A DNA stretch of 34,363 bases from Paracoccus limosus (GCF_009711185.1 NZ_WMIF01000034.1:1-34363); one strand, 5' to 3'; shown: positions 13,820-22,198, numbered from the stretch's first letter. Notes: a model not told the origin generated them from the sequence alone. Program-made: numbers and translations.

Positions 13820-14854
13820 TCAGGGCTCGGCGAATGTCTCGGCGCCACCGCGTTCCTGCCGCCAGATGTCGGGGGTGGTGCCCTCGGTCTCGCGGAACAC
13901 CCGGATCAGATGCGAGGCGTCGCAAAAGCCGGTTTCCTCGGCGATGCGGGTCACAGTGCGATCGGTGCGCGCCAGCAGCATCCGCGCCTGTGCCAACCGG
14001 ATGCGGACCGAGGCATCTGCCGGCGGAATGCCCAGATCGGCGTTGAAATGCCGTTCCAGCTTGCGCCGGCCGACGCCCAGATCGCGGGCGATGCGGTCGA
14101 TGGGCAGCGGCGCATGCAGGTTCTGCTGCATCGCCAAAAGCGCGCGGCGCACCAGCGGGTCGCGGGCCGTCAGCTCCAGCGGCAGGCCGGGCTGCGGCCG
14201 GTCGCCGGCCATCGGCTCGTCGATCATCAGGATCGACAGCGCCTTGCGCGCGGCGGCGCGGCCCAGATGGCGGTCGACCAGAAAGGCCGCCAGGTGTGCG
14301 GCACTGACCCCGCCCGAACAGGACAGCCGGTCGCGGTCCACGACGAAGATCTGGTCTGAAACCGGACGCATCTTTTCGAATTCGGCCAGAAAATCCTGAT
14401 GGTGGAACCAGCTGACGCAGCAGCGATAACCGTCCATCAGCCCCAGCCGAGCCAGGGCAAAGACCCCGGTGCAGATTCCAGTCAGCACGACCTTGGCCGC
14501 CGCCGCCCGCTGCAGAAAGGCATTCTGTTCCGGCGACAGCCCGGCGCCGCCGTCTATCAGCCCGCCGACGACGATGATATAGTCAAAGCGCGTCGGATCG
14601 CCCAGCCGCTCTTCGGTCTCGATGCGGATGCCGCATGAGGACTGGACCGGCGCCATGTCCGAGGACAGCACCGTCCAGCGACATCGGATCGGGCGCGAGC
14701 CGTCGCCGTCATCGGCGGCCAGTCGCAGCACGTCGATGAAATTGGCAAAGGCCGACAAGGTAAAGCGCGGCGCAAGCATGAAGCCGATGCGCAGCCTTGG
14801 GCTGGCCGGTTGCTGACGGGTCGGAAGGGGCTGGCAGTCTGCGGGCTCGGACAT
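13820..14854 (-). CDS. GlxA-family AraC-type transcriptional regulator
   Basis: This 344-residue regulator has an N-terminal DJ-1/PfpI-like amidotransferase domain (about 20-190) that contains the GICTGVFALA nucleophile-elbow segment. Two AraC-type helix-turn-helix units follow at the C-terminus (about 235-330; IARDLGVGRRKLERHF and IAEETGFCDASHLIRVF). Proteins of this layout (GlxA, GbdR, CdhR) control catabolism of quaternary amines, arginine and similar nitrogen compounds, but no such genes are nearby, so the target is unknown. The ATG at 14854 is chosen; a TTG five codons upstream is possible, and neither has a clear ribosome site. A 16-bp palindrome lies 23 bases upstream. It lies downstream of the AI-2E gene on the same strand. 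Confidence 0.8.
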   Translation of the reverse strand: MSEPADCQPLPTRQQPASPRLRIGFMLAPRFTLSAFANFIDVLRLAADDGDGSRPIRCRWTVLSSDMAPVQSSCGIRIETEERLGDPTRFDYIIVVGGLIDGGAGLSPEQNAFLQRAAAAKVVLTGICTGVFALARLGLMDGYRCCVSWFHHQDFLAEFEKMRPVSDQIFVVDRDRLSCSGGVSAAHLAAFLVDRHLGRAAARKALSILMIDEPMAGDRPQPGLPLELTARDPLVRRALLAMQQNLHAPLPIDRIARDLGVGRRKLERHFNADLGIPPADASVRIRLAQARMLLARTDRTVTRIAEETGFCDASHLIRVFRETEGTTPDIWRQERGGAETFAEP

Positions 14855-14876
14855 GACGCGAATCGACAATGAAAGA

Positions 14877-14892
14877 TGTCGTGATCATGACA
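14877..14892. promoter_or_regulatory. 16-bp near-perfect palindrome upstream of the GlxA-type gene
   Basis: TGTCGTGATCATGACA is symmetrical apart from one pair, centred on TGATCA. It is 23 bases before the regulator's start, where it could overlap the promoter or transcription start, so autoregulation or control by another factor is possible. Confidence 0.4.
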
Positions 14893-14932
14893 ATCGCTTC
14901 CGATACGTAAAGTGGGCTTAACGTGGCAGGGG

Positions 14933-16282
14933 CTACAAATCTGCGACAACGGCCCCGCCGGGCGCAATCTCGGGCGGATTGCCGCTTTGCTGACCGGGGT
15001 CGCGCGCCGCGTCGTCGTCTTCGTCCTCCAGCGCGGGGGGATCCTCGCCGGCAAGGAAGTTGCCGAATTTCTCAAGCCCGGGGATGTGATCGGCCAGCAC
15101 GCGCATCACCACCAGCAAGGGCACCGCGACGATCATGCCCAGCACCGACCACAGCCATGCCCAAAGCGCCACGGTCAGAAACACCACCACCGTGTTCAGC
15201 TGCAGCTTGCGCGAGACGAAATAGGGGGTGATCAGCTGGCCCTCGATCGAGGTCAGCGTCAGATAGGTCAGCCCGACCATCAGCGGCCCGAACAGATCGT
15301 CAAAGACGAAAAGCGCCACCAGTGTCGAAATCAGCACCCCGGCGATCGGCCCCAGATAGGGGATGTAATTCAGCAAAAAGGCCGCCAGCCCGAACAGGAT
15401 CGGGCTGGGCAGGCCCCATGCCCACATCGCCAGACCGATGGCGATGCCCAGACAGGCGTTGATCAGCGTGATCGCGCCTAGATAGGCGCCCAGCCGGTCC
15501 TCGATCTCGCGCAGCGCCAGATAGGCGGCGCGCTTGTCGCGCATCCGGTCGAAGCTTTGCACGATCTTGAGGTAAAGCAGATCGCCCGACGAGATCAGGA
15601 AGAACAGCATGAACAGGGTAAAGATGATCTGGCCGACGAAGGCCGGGCCCAGATCCATCACGCTGGCGATGGCCGAGCCCTGCTGCACCGCATTGACCTC
15701 GACCCGGATATGCTGGTCGCTGGGGGCGGGCGCGCCGGGCGTGGGAATGCTGGTGACGGTGCCGGTCACCGTGCCGCTGAGCCCGCCTGCGGTTTCGGGC
15801 GTACCCGAGGGGGTGGGCGGGCTGGTCGGCGTGGTCTCTCCCGGATCCACCGCCGCCCCCCCCGAGGTCAGCTGGTCGATCTTTTGTGCCGCCCGCTCCA
15901 GCCCTTTGAAATTGCTGCGCAGTTCTGAAAACCGCTGTTCCAGGCGGGTCGAGATCTGCGGCGCGTTCTCGATCAGCCGGTCCACCGGCCCCGAGATGGC
16001 AAAGCCGATCACCACGACCAGCACCACCAGCCCGACCGAGACGATGGCCCCGGTCGCCGCCGCGCCGATGCCGATGCGCTCCATCAGCCGGCGAAAGGGG
16101 ATGAAGACGAAGAACAGCAGGATCGCCAGCGTCACCGGCATCAGAAAGCCACGCGCCTGCGCGAAAAAGCCAAAGAGCAGCAACAGAAAGATGCCGACGA
16201 CCGCCCAGTTCGCCACGCGAGGCAGATCCGGTTTCTGGTGACGTTCGGAAACCGGGAACATGCGGTTGTCGGCTGGGGTCAC
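14933..16282 (-). CDS. AI-2E family transporter (PerM/YdiK-like)
   Basis: This 449-residue inner-membrane protein belongs to the AI-2E transporter family. Paired N-terminal helices (26-62), a helix at about 76-97, a large hydrophilic section (98-210) and a C-terminal bundle (about 211-405) are visible. The conserved NYIPYLGPIAG and TPYFVSRKLQLN segments lie in the bundle. Members have been linked to autoinducer-2 export, Na+/H+ exchange and other roles, so the cargo is open. Residues 141-189 form a Pro/Thr/Gly-rich insert that looks like a flexible linker and is not typical of the family. The C-terminal tail is acidic (ALEDEDDDAA). It starts with GTG behind AAGGAG; the next ATG is seven codons in. 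Confidence 0.85.
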   Translation of the reverse strand: MTPADNRMFPVSERHQKPDLPRVANWAVVGIFLLLLFGFFAQARGFLMPVTLAILLFFVFIPFRRLMERIGIGAAATGAIVSVGLVVLVVVIGFAISGPVDRLIENAPQISTRLEQRFSELRSNFKGLERAAQKIDQLTSGGAAVDPGETTPTSPPTPSGTPETAGGLSGTVTGTVTSIPTPGAPAPSDQHIRVEVNAVQQGSAIASVMDLGPAFVGQIIFTLFMLFFLISSGDLLYLKIVQSFDRMRDKRAAYLALREIEDRLGAYLGAITLINACLGIAIGLAMWAWGLPSPILFGLAAFLLNYIPYLGPIAGVLISTLVALFVFDDLFGPLMVGLTYLTLTSIEGQLITPYFVSRKLQLNTVVVFLTVALWAWLWSVLGMIVAVPLLVVMRVLADHIPGLEKFGNFLAGEDPPALEDEDDDAARDPGQQSGNPPEIAPGGAVVADL

Positions 16283-16411
16283 GGCAGGGCTCCTTGCCTG
16301 AGGGTAGGCAGGAAACGCGCACCCCGCGGCAGAGTTCCTGCGCGCGGGGGCTGTCTTTATCGCCGGTGATTGCAGCCTGTCACGGCGCGGGGCGGGCCCC
16401 GGCGGATGGCC

Positions 16412-17635
16412 TTACAGCGGGTGATCGCCGGTTGCGTCGATGACGCGGGTCGGCAGGCCCAGCGTGCCCAGCAGTTCAAGGAAGGGCCGGGCCGGCAGAT
16501 CCTCGACATTGGCCATCTTCTTCACGTCCCAGGTGCCGCGCGCGACCAGAATCGCCGCCGCCACCGGCGGCACGCCGGCGGTATAGCTGATGCCTTGGCT
16601 GCCGACCTCGTTATAGGCGTCCTTGTGGTCGGCGACGTTGTAGATGAAGATCTCGCCCGGCTTGCCGTTCAGGCTGCCCTTGACCAGATCGCCGATGCAG
16701 GTCTTGCCCTGATAATCGGGCGCGAGGCTGGCGGGGTCGGGCAGCACCGCCTTGACGACTTTCAGCGGCACGACCTCAAGCCCCTCGGCGGTCTTGACCG
16801 GCTTTTCGCTGAGCAGGCCAAGATTTTGCAGCACGGTAAAGACGTTGATGTAATGCGCGCCAAAGCCCATCCAGAAGCGCACATCGGCGTCCTTGTAGCG
16901 GGCGGACAGGCTGTGCACCTCATCATGGCCGGACAGATAGGCGGTCTGCTTGCCGACGACGGGCAGGTCCCATTCGCGGCCGACCTCGAACATCCTGTTT
17001 TCCTGCCAGGCACCCTTTTGCCAGGAATAGACCGTGCCGGTGAATTCGCGGAAGTTGATCTCAGGGTCGAAATTGGTCGCGAACCAGCGGCCATGCGAGC
17101 CGGCATTGATGTCGACGATGTCGATCGACTCGACCTTGTCGAAATATTCGTCCTCGGCCAGACGGGCATAGGCATTGACCACGCCGGGATCAAAGCCCGC
17201 CCCCAGAATGGCCGTCACGCCCGCCTTTTCGCAGGCTTCGCGGCGCTTCCATTCGTAATTGCCATACCATGGCGGCGTTTCGCAGACCTTGCCCGGATCT
17301 TCGTGGATGGCGGTGTCGATATAGGCCGCGCCGGTGTCGATGCAGCCTTGCAGCACCGTCATGTTGACGAAGGCCGAGCCCACGTTGATGACGATGCCGG
17401 CATCGATCTGGCGGATCAGCGCGGCAACCGCTGCGCTGTCCATCGCATCCAGCGGATGGGCGGTGAAGCTGACCGAATGGCCCTTGTCACGAACGCTCGC
17501 GATGATCTGTTCCGCCTTCGAGACGGTCCGGCTGGCGATATGCAGCTGGCCGAACTCGCTGGCGTTCTGCGCCATCTTATGCGCGACCACCTGCGCGACG
17601 CCACCGGCGCCGATGATGAGCACGTTCTTGGGCAA
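16412..17635 (-). CDS. Carboxynorspermidine/carboxyspermidine dehydrogenase (saccharopine dehydrogenase family)
   Basis: This 407-residue NADPH-dependent enzyme joins aspartate beta-semialdehyde to a diamine, putrescine in alphaproteobacteria, to give carboxyspermidine. The N-terminal Rossmann fold starts NVLIIGAGGVAQVVAH (4-19), with the dinucleotide loop GAGGVA (9-14). The middle holds the saccharopine-reductase-like catalytic domain with AILGAGFDPGVVNAYARL. The C-terminal part has GSQGISYTAGVPP. Its start is 41 bases after the carboxynorspermidine decarboxylase stop on the same strand, forming the two-step operon of the alternative spermidine pathway. The name lys1 or saccharopine dehydrogenase would mislead here because no lysine-breakdown genes are near. 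Confidence 0.88.
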   Translation of the reverse strand: MPKNVLIIGAGGVAQVVAHKMAQNASEFGQLHIASRTVSKAEQIIASVRDKGHSVSFTAHPLDAMDSAAVAALIRQIDAGIVINVGSAFVNMTVLQGCIDTGAAYIDTAIHEDPGKVCETPPWYGNYEWKRREACEKAGVTAILGAGFDPGVVNAYARLAEDEYFDKVESIDIVDINAGSHGRWFATNFDPEINFREFTGTVYSWQKGAWQENRMFEVGREWDLPVVGKQTAYLSGHDEVHSLSARYKDADVRFWMGFGAHYINVFTVLQNLGLLSEKPVKTAEGLEVVPLKVVKAVLPDPASLAPDYQGKTCIGDLVKGSLNGKPGEIFIYNVADHKDAYNEVGSQGISYTAGVPPVAAAILVARGTWDVKKMANVEDLPARPFLELLGTLGLPTRVIDATGDHPL

Positions 17636-17676
17636 TTCGATCTCCTTTTCGGGGGCTGGAATAGGGGCTCGCCGGT

Positions 17677-18783
17677 TCAGGACAGGCTGGCTTTGTAATC
17701 GTCATAGGTGAAGCGGCGGGTTTCGCGCACCGTTCCATCCTCGTCCTTGATCGCGATCGCCGGCATGGCCACGCCATTGAACCAGTTCTTCTTGACCATC
17801 GTATAACCGGCGGCATCGGCGATGCTGATGCGGTCGCCGACCTGCAAGGGTGCGGCAAAGCGGCCCTCGCCGAAAATGTCGCCCGCAAGGCAGGTCTTGC
17901 CCGCCACCTGATAGGCATGGGCGCCGTCCTGCGGCAGCTTGGCGGTTTCGCGATAGATCAGCAGATCCAGCATATGCGCCTCGATGCTGCTATCGACGAT
18001 GGCCACGTCCTTGCCGTTGTGGATGATGTCGAGGACCGACACCTCCAGCGAGGCGGATTTGGTGATGCTGGCCTCGCCGGGTTCAAGAAACAGCTGCACG
18101 CCGAATTTCTGCTGGAATGCCTTCAGACGCGCGGCCAGCTTCTCCAGCGGATAGCCCTCGCCGGTGAAGTGGATGCCGCCGCCAAGGCTGACCCAGTCGA
18201 GTTTCTCAAGGAAGCTGCCGAATTCCGCCTCGATCCGCGACAGCTGGGCGTCGAACAGGTCGAAATCGCCGTTTTCGCAGTTGTAGTGGATCATCACGCC
18301 GCTGATCCGGTCCAGCGCCGATTCCAGCCGCGCCAGATCCCATTCGCCAAGGCGCGAGAAGGGCCGCGCCGGATCGGCCAGATCAAAGCCCGAGGTCGAA
18401 AAGCGCGGGTTCAGCCGCAGACCCATCTTGATGCCGCGCGCCTTGGCCTTGGTGCCGAACCGGTCCAGCTGGCCAAGGCTGTTGAAGATGATCTTGTCGG
18501 CGTAACCCAGCGCCTCGTCGATTTCATTGTCGGCCCAGGCCACGGAATAGGCATGGGTCTCGCCGCCGAATTCCTCATGCCCCAGCCGCAGCTCGTAAAG
18601 CGAGGACGAGGTGGTGCCGTCCATGAACGGCCGCATGAAGTCGAACGCGCCCCAGGTGGCAAAGCATTTCAGCGCCAGCAGGCATTTCGCCCCGGACAGC
18701 GCGCGCAGATGCGCGATGCGCTCCATGTTGACCCGCAGTTTGGCGAGGTCGATCAGGTAATAGGGGGTCTGCAGGTCGGTCAT
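17677..18783 (-). CDS. nspC: Carboxynorspermidine/carboxyspermidine decarboxylase
   Basis: This 368-residue PLP enzyme of the alanine-racemase/DapA-decarboxylase fold converts carboxyspermidine to spermidine (or carboxynorspermidine to norspermidine). The PLP lysine is Lys39 in CLLALKCFATWG. The glycine-rich phosphate loop is in SLGGGIHFTGEG. EPGEA and the active-site cysteine in TCLAGDIFGEG follow. It starts at an ATG behind GGAG; a much longer open frame upstream is antisense to the kinase gene and not coding. It is first in the operon with the dehydrogenase and has a promoter with 17-base spacing. Together the two genes make spermidine without S-adenosylmethionine decarboxylase. Confidence 0.92.
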   Translation of the reverse strand: MTDLQTPYYLIDLAKLRVNMERIAHLRALSGAKCLLALKCFATWGAFDFMRPFMDGTTSSSLYELRLGHEEFGGETHAYSVAWADNEIDEALGYADKIIFNSLGQLDRFGTKAKARGIKMGLRLNPRFSTSGFDLADPARPFSRLGEWDLARLESALDRISGVMIHYNCENGDFDLFDAQLSRIEAEFGSFLEKLDWVSLGGGIHFTGEGYPLEKLAARLKAFQQKFGVQLFLEPGEASITKSASLEVSVLDIIHNGKDVAIVDSSIEAHMLDLLIYRETAKLPQDGAHAYQVAGKTCLAGDIFGEGRFAAPLQVGDRISIADAAGYTMVKKNWFNGVAMPAIAIKDEDGTVRETRRFTYDDYKASLS

Positions 18784-18818
18784 GGCGGCTCCGGTGGGCG
18801 GGGGCGGATCGAACGGCT

Positions 18819-18847
18819 CATTTAGGGCCCCATGCGCCATTTCGCAA
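18819..18847 (-). promoter_or_regulatory. Candidate nspC promoter
   Basis: On the minus strand TTGCGA (18842-18847) and TAAATG (18819-18824) stand 17 bases apart, placing the transcription start about 25-30 bases before the nspC ATG. Confidence 0.55.
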
Positions 18848-18933
18848 GGAATGGTGACACTTGCGTAACGTCGGCGCGGTTGCGGTCGCCGCCGGGGCGG
18901 TGTTTTCTGGCGCCGGCAAGGACGAGGGGGCTG

Positions 18934-19755
18934 ATGCGCTATTTCCTGGGCGTGGACGGGGGCGGCACGGGGTGCCGCGCCATGCTGGTCGATGCCGGTG
19001 GCCGGCTTTTGGGGCAGGGGCTGGCCGGGCCGGCCAATATCATGTCGGATGCGCAGGCGGCCACCGAGGCGATCATGGAGGCCAGCCTGCAGGCGCTGCA
19101 AGGGCGCCCGCCGGCCGAGGTCTCGGCCTGTCTGGGGATCGCGGGGGCGCGGATCTCGGGCGCGGTGGGCTGGCTGGGGCCGCGGCTGCCCTTTGGCCGC
19201 TGCCGGGTGCTGGGCGATGGCGAGATCGCCGTGGCCGGGGCGTTGGGCGCGCGCGATGGCATCGTGGTGGCGCTGGGCACGGGGTCGCTGTTCACGCGGC
19301 AGCTGGCGGGCGCCTTTGCCAGCATCGGCGGCTGGGGGCCGGTTCTGGGCGACGAGGGTGGTGGCGCATGGATGGGCCGGCAATTGCTGGCGCGGGTGCT
19401 GCGCGCCCAGGACGGGCTGGAGCCCGAGACGCCGCTGGTCCGGCGCGTGCTGCAGCGGATGGGCGGCGCGCAGATGGTGGTCGGTTTCGCGCGCAGCGCC
19501 AGCGGGGCCGATTTCGCCGCGCAGGTGCCCGAGATCCTGCATGCCGGCGACGACCCGCTGGCGCAGGCGATTCTGGCCGAGGCGCAGGCCCATGTCGAGG
19601 CGGGCATCGCCCGGTTGCAGACCGATCCGGCGCTGCCGGTGATCTTTGCCGGGCGGCTGGGCAGCCTGCTTGCGCCCCGCGTCACGCGCTGGCCCCGGGC
19701 CGAGCCGCTGGGCTCGGCTCTGGACGGTGCGCTGCGGCTGGCGCGCGCGCCTTAA
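18934..19755 (+). CDS. BadF/BadG/BcrA/BcrD-type ATPase, probable N-acetylglucosamine or glucosamine kinase
   Basis: This 273-residue protein has the ASKHA (actin-like) kinase fold. Phosphate-1 motif DGGGTGCRA sits at 8-16, phosphate-2 motif ALGTGS about residue 110, and GDEGGGAWMGRQLL about residue 138. Members of this group phosphorylate N-acetylglucosamine or glucosamine. The benzoyl-CoA reductase activases that share the name carry cysteine motifs for an iron-sulfur cluster, which are absent here. The start at 18934 follows GAGGGGG. It is divergent from nspC, and its TAA overlaps the stop of the convergent IscR-like gene by three bases, leaving no room for a terminator. The sugar substrate is inferred; no amino-sugar transporter is in the window. 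Confidence 0.78.
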   Translation: MRYFLGVDGGGTGCRAMLVDAGGRLLGQGLAGPANIMSDAQAATEAIMEASLQALQGRPPAEVSACLGIAGARISGAVGWLGPRLPFGRCRVLGDGEIAVAGALGARDGIVVALGTGSLFTRQLAGAFASIGGWGPVLGDEGGGAWMGRQLLARVLRAQDGLEPETPLVRRVLQRMGGAQMVVGFARSASGADFAAQVPEILHAGDDPLAQAILAEAQAHVEAGIARLQTDPALPVIFAGRLGSLLAPRVTRWPRAEPLGSALDGALRLARAP

Positions 19756-20210
19756 TCGTCGACGATCGAGAACAGCTTGGGCAGCGCCGGGCAGGGCAGC
19801 AGCTGGTTGCGGGCCACGTCGGCCAGCGTGTGGTTGTGCAGGAAAACATAGACATGCGCCGACAGGCTTTCCCACAGCCGGTTCGACAGCGTCTGCGCCC
19901 GCGACCCCGACACCCCGCCCGAGGCACCGGCGCCGACATGCATGGCGCTGACGGTTTCATCCACCGCGCCAAGGATATCGGCGATGCGGATGGTTTCGGG
20001 CGCCCGTGCCAGACGATAGCCGCCGCCGGGGCCACGCACCGATTCCACCAGCCCGGCGCGACGCAGGCGCACGAAAAGCTGCTCCAGATAGGGCAGCGAG
20101 ATGTCCTGCCGCTTCGAGATTTCGGCCAGCGAGGTCAGGTCTTCGCCCCGGGCAATGGCCAGATCGACCAGCGCGACCATGGCATAGCGCCCCTTGGTGG
20201 ACAGTTTCAT
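19752..20210 (-). CDS. iscR: Rrf2-family regulator, alphaproteobacterial IscR type
   Basis: This 152-residue Rrf2 regulator has a winged helix-turn-helix at 1-65 (STKGRYAMVALVDLA, EISKRQDISLPYLEQLF, GGGYRLAR). The segment that holds three cysteines and a histidine in E. coli IscR reads HVGAGASGGVSGSRAQTLSN here. The only cysteine is Cys140 near the C-terminus. I recall that Rhodobacter sphaeroides IscR has the same pattern and is reported to bind an iron-sulfur cluster through a single cysteine and to repress iron-sulfur genes. A role in sensing iron or Fe-S status is therefore likely. It is divergent from an alpha/beta hydrolase of a type often found with suf genes, but no suf or isc assembly genes are visible here. 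Confidence 0.85.
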   Translation of the reverse strand: MKLSTKGRYAMVALVDLAIARGEDLTSLAEISKRQDISLPYLEQLFVRLRRAGLVESVRGPGGGYRLARAPETIRIADILGAVDETVSAMHVGAGASGGVSGSRAQTLSNRLWESLSAHVYVFLHNHTLADVARNQLLPCPALPKLFSIVDD

Positions 20211-20363
20211 GCCAGTCTCCTCTGTTGACGCAAGGCGACCGGCGGGCTAATCCGCCAACGCCGTCCTTGACTGCGTCTTGCCTATGTCGGACGCGCTTCC
20301 CAGATTGACGATCTAGAGCCGCGCCGACACAGGGTCAAGAAACCCGAGTTCCAAAGGAAGCCC

Positions 20364-21023
20364 ATGCCCGAACTGATTTTCCCCGGTCCCGAAGGTCGTC
20401 TGGAAGGGCGCTATCACGCCCAGGCCAATCCCGACGCCCCCATCGCCATCGTCCTGCACCCGCATCCGCAATATGGCGGCACGATGAACAACCGGGTGGT
20501 CTATAATCTGCACTATGCGTTCCACCGCATGGGCTTTACCGTCATGCGGTTCAATTTCCGGGGCGTGGGCCGCAGCCAGGGCGAGTTCGATCAGGGCATC
20601 GGCGAGCTGTCGGATGCCGCCTCGGCGCTGGATTATCTGCAGGCGATGAACCCCAACAGCAAGCATTGCTGGGTAGCGGGCTTCAGCTTTGGTGCCTGGA
20701 TCGGGATGCAGCTTCTGATGCGCCGCCCCGAGATCACCGGCTTCATCAGCGTGGCGCCGCCGGCGAACATGTATGATTTTTCCTTCCTCGCGCCGTGCCC
20801 CAGCTCGGGGCTGATCATCAACGGCACCGCCGACCGGGTCGCGCCGCCCAAGGATACCCATACTCTGGTCGGCAAGCTGCGCGAGCAGAAGGGCATCACC
20901 ATCACCCACGAGGAAATCGAGGGCGCGGACCATTTCTTCCGCGACGACGAGGTGCATATGAAGCCGATGATCGACACGGTGCAGACCTATGTCCGCCGTC
21001 GTCTGACCGAAAGCACGCGTTGA
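20364..21023 (+). CDS. Alpha/beta hydrolase
   Basis: This 219-residue cytoplasmic alpha/beta hydrolase has HPHPQYGGTMNN (32-43), typical of a small group of dienelactone-hydrolase-like proteins. The nucleophile elbow is G-F-S-F-G (Ser108), and the likely acid and base are Asp157 (GTADRVAPP) and His190 (GADHFF). An oxyanion or cap function is suggested by FRGVGRSQGEFD (65-76). The natural substrate is unknown. It is divergent from iscR with a 153-base gap, and homologues are often placed in suf/isc operons of Rhodobacterales (recalled). The start follows AAAGGAAG. A terminator lies directly behind the gene. Confidence 0.85.
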   Translation: MPELIFPGPEGRLEGRYHAQANPDAPIAIVLHPHPQYGGTMNNRVVYNLHYAFHRMGFTVMRFNFRGVGRSQGEFDQGIGELSDAASALDYLQAMNPNSKHCWVAGFSFGAWIGMQLLMRRPEITGFISVAPPANMYDFSFLAPCPSSGLIINGTADRVAPPKDTHTLVGKLREQKGITITHEEIEGADHFFRDDEVHMKPMIDTVQTYVRRRLTESTR

Positions 21024-21029
21024 TATCCA

Positions 21030-21055
21030 GGGGCCGGCCAGACCGGCCCTTCTTC
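21030..21055 (+). terminator. Rho-independent terminator after the alpha/beta hydrolase
   Basis: GGGCCGG (21031-21037) pairs with CCGGCCC (21043-21049) around loop CCAGA, extended by a G-U pair, and is followed by TTCTTC. It ends 19 bases before the next gene, which must therefore rely on read-through or a promoter embedded in this gap. Confidence 0.65.
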
Positions 21056-21073
21056 ATTCCTGCCGAGTCGAAC

Positions 21074-22198
21074 ATGTCCGACCTGACCCTGAAGTTCGCC
21101 TTTCTGACCGAGGCCGACCGCCTGAAATCCGTTGATCGGGCCAATGTGCTGATGGACCTGTCGCGCCCCGAAAACAGCGCCGAGCACAGCTGGCATGTCG
21201 CGCTGTTCGCGCTGGTCATGGGCGCCAGCGACCGCGCCATCGCCATGATCCTGATCCATGATCTGGTCGAGATCGACGTGGGTGATCATCCGATCCATCT
21301 GGTCCATGACGCCGCTGCCGTGCAGGCGGCCGAGGATGCGGCGGCGCAGCGGCTGTTCGGGATGCTGCCCGAGGGCGAGGCGCTGCTGGCCCTGTGGCAC
21401 GAATTCGAGGCAGGGGTCAGCCCCGATGCCCGCATGGCCAAGCGTATGGACCATGTCCAGCCGCTGTTTCAGGTGCTGGGCAGCCCGCAGCCACTGGCCG
21501 ATCACCTGATCATCGTGCGCGACAATATGGACGGCGGCCGCGCCGCGCGGCTGTGGTCGGAATGGCCCGAGATCATGCAGGCGGCCCGCGCGATGCTGGA
21601 TGGCCAGCCGGTGCAGGGCCCTCTGGCCGGGCCGCTGGCCTTTCTGGCCGAGGCCGACCGGCTGAAATCGGTCTGGCGCGCCAGCACGCTTTGCGACGGC
21701 TCGCGGCGCGAGAACAGCGCCGAACACAGCTGGCATCTGGCGCTTTATGCGCTGGTCATGGCCGGCGAGGCCGGGCCGGGTGTGCAGATCGGCCGCGTCA
21801 TCCGCATGCTGATCCTGCATGATCTGGTCGAGATCGACGCCGGCGACGTGCCGATCCATGCCCAGAACGGGCAGGCCCATCACAGCGTCGCACAGATGAT
21901 GGCCGAGGATGCGGCCGCCGATCGCTTGTTCGGGATGCTGCCGGCGCCGCTGGGGGCGGAACTGCGGGCGCTTTGGGCCGAGTTCGAGGCCAATGAGACG
22001 GCGGATGCGGTCTTTGCCAAGGCCTTGGACCGGGCCCAGCCGGTGATGCAGAACATCGCCTCGGGCGGCGGCAGCTGGATCGAATATCAGGTCAGCTATG
22101 CCCAGCTGGTCGAGCGCGTCGGCCTGCGCATCCAGCGCGGCGCGCCTGCGGTCTGGTCGTGGCTGGACGAAAGCGCGCGGATCTATTTCGCGGGCTGA
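21074..22198 (+). CDS. Tandem HD-domain protein (two YfbR/HDDC2-like domains)
   Basis: The 374-residue protein contains two copies of an HD-type metal-dependent nucleotidase domain in one chain. Copy 1 spans about 9-175 and copy 2 about 189-370. Both start with ADRLKSV (15-21; 194-200), continue to ENSAEHSWH (33-41; 213-221) and carry the HDLVEID motif (His62-Asp63; His249-Asp250), with a final metal Asp near 126 and 319. Family relatives (YfbR, HDDC2) are single-domain dimeric 5'-nucleotidases acting on deoxynucleoside monophosphates. Here the dimer may be built into one polypeptide. The DNA of the two halves is still visibly alike around 21109-21230 and 21649-21770. The ATG at 21074 is chosen because the domain starts immediately; no strong ribosome site is seen. 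Confidence 0.82.
   Translation: MSDLTLKFAFLTEADRLKSVDRANVLMDLSRPENSAEHSWHVALFALVMGASDRAIAMILIHDLVEIDVGDHPIHLVHDAAAVQAAEDAAAQRLFGMLPEGEALLALWHEFEAGVSPDARMAKRMDHVQPLFQVLGSPQPLADHLIIVRDNMDGGRAARLWSEWPEIMQAARAMLDGQPVQGPLAGPLAFLAEADRLKSVWRASTLCDGSRRENSAEHSWHLALYALVMAGEAGPGVQIGRVIRMLILHDLVEIDAGDVPIHAQNGQAHHSVAQMMAEDAAADRLFGMLPAPLGAELRALWAEFEANETADAVFAKALDRAQPVMQNIASGGGSWIEYQVSYAQLVERVGLRIQRGAPAVWSWLDESARIYFAG

Noticed and set aside
16370..17698. 442-codon plus-strand frame opposite the carboxyspermidine dehydrogenase
   Set aside because: It is antisense to a well-supported gene and its composition is typical of a shadow frame.
20298..20320. GATCTAG in the iscR-hydrolase gap as a possible third copy of the sulfur-locus operator
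   Set aside because: Only the centre matches; the GGTGA/TCACC arms are missing.
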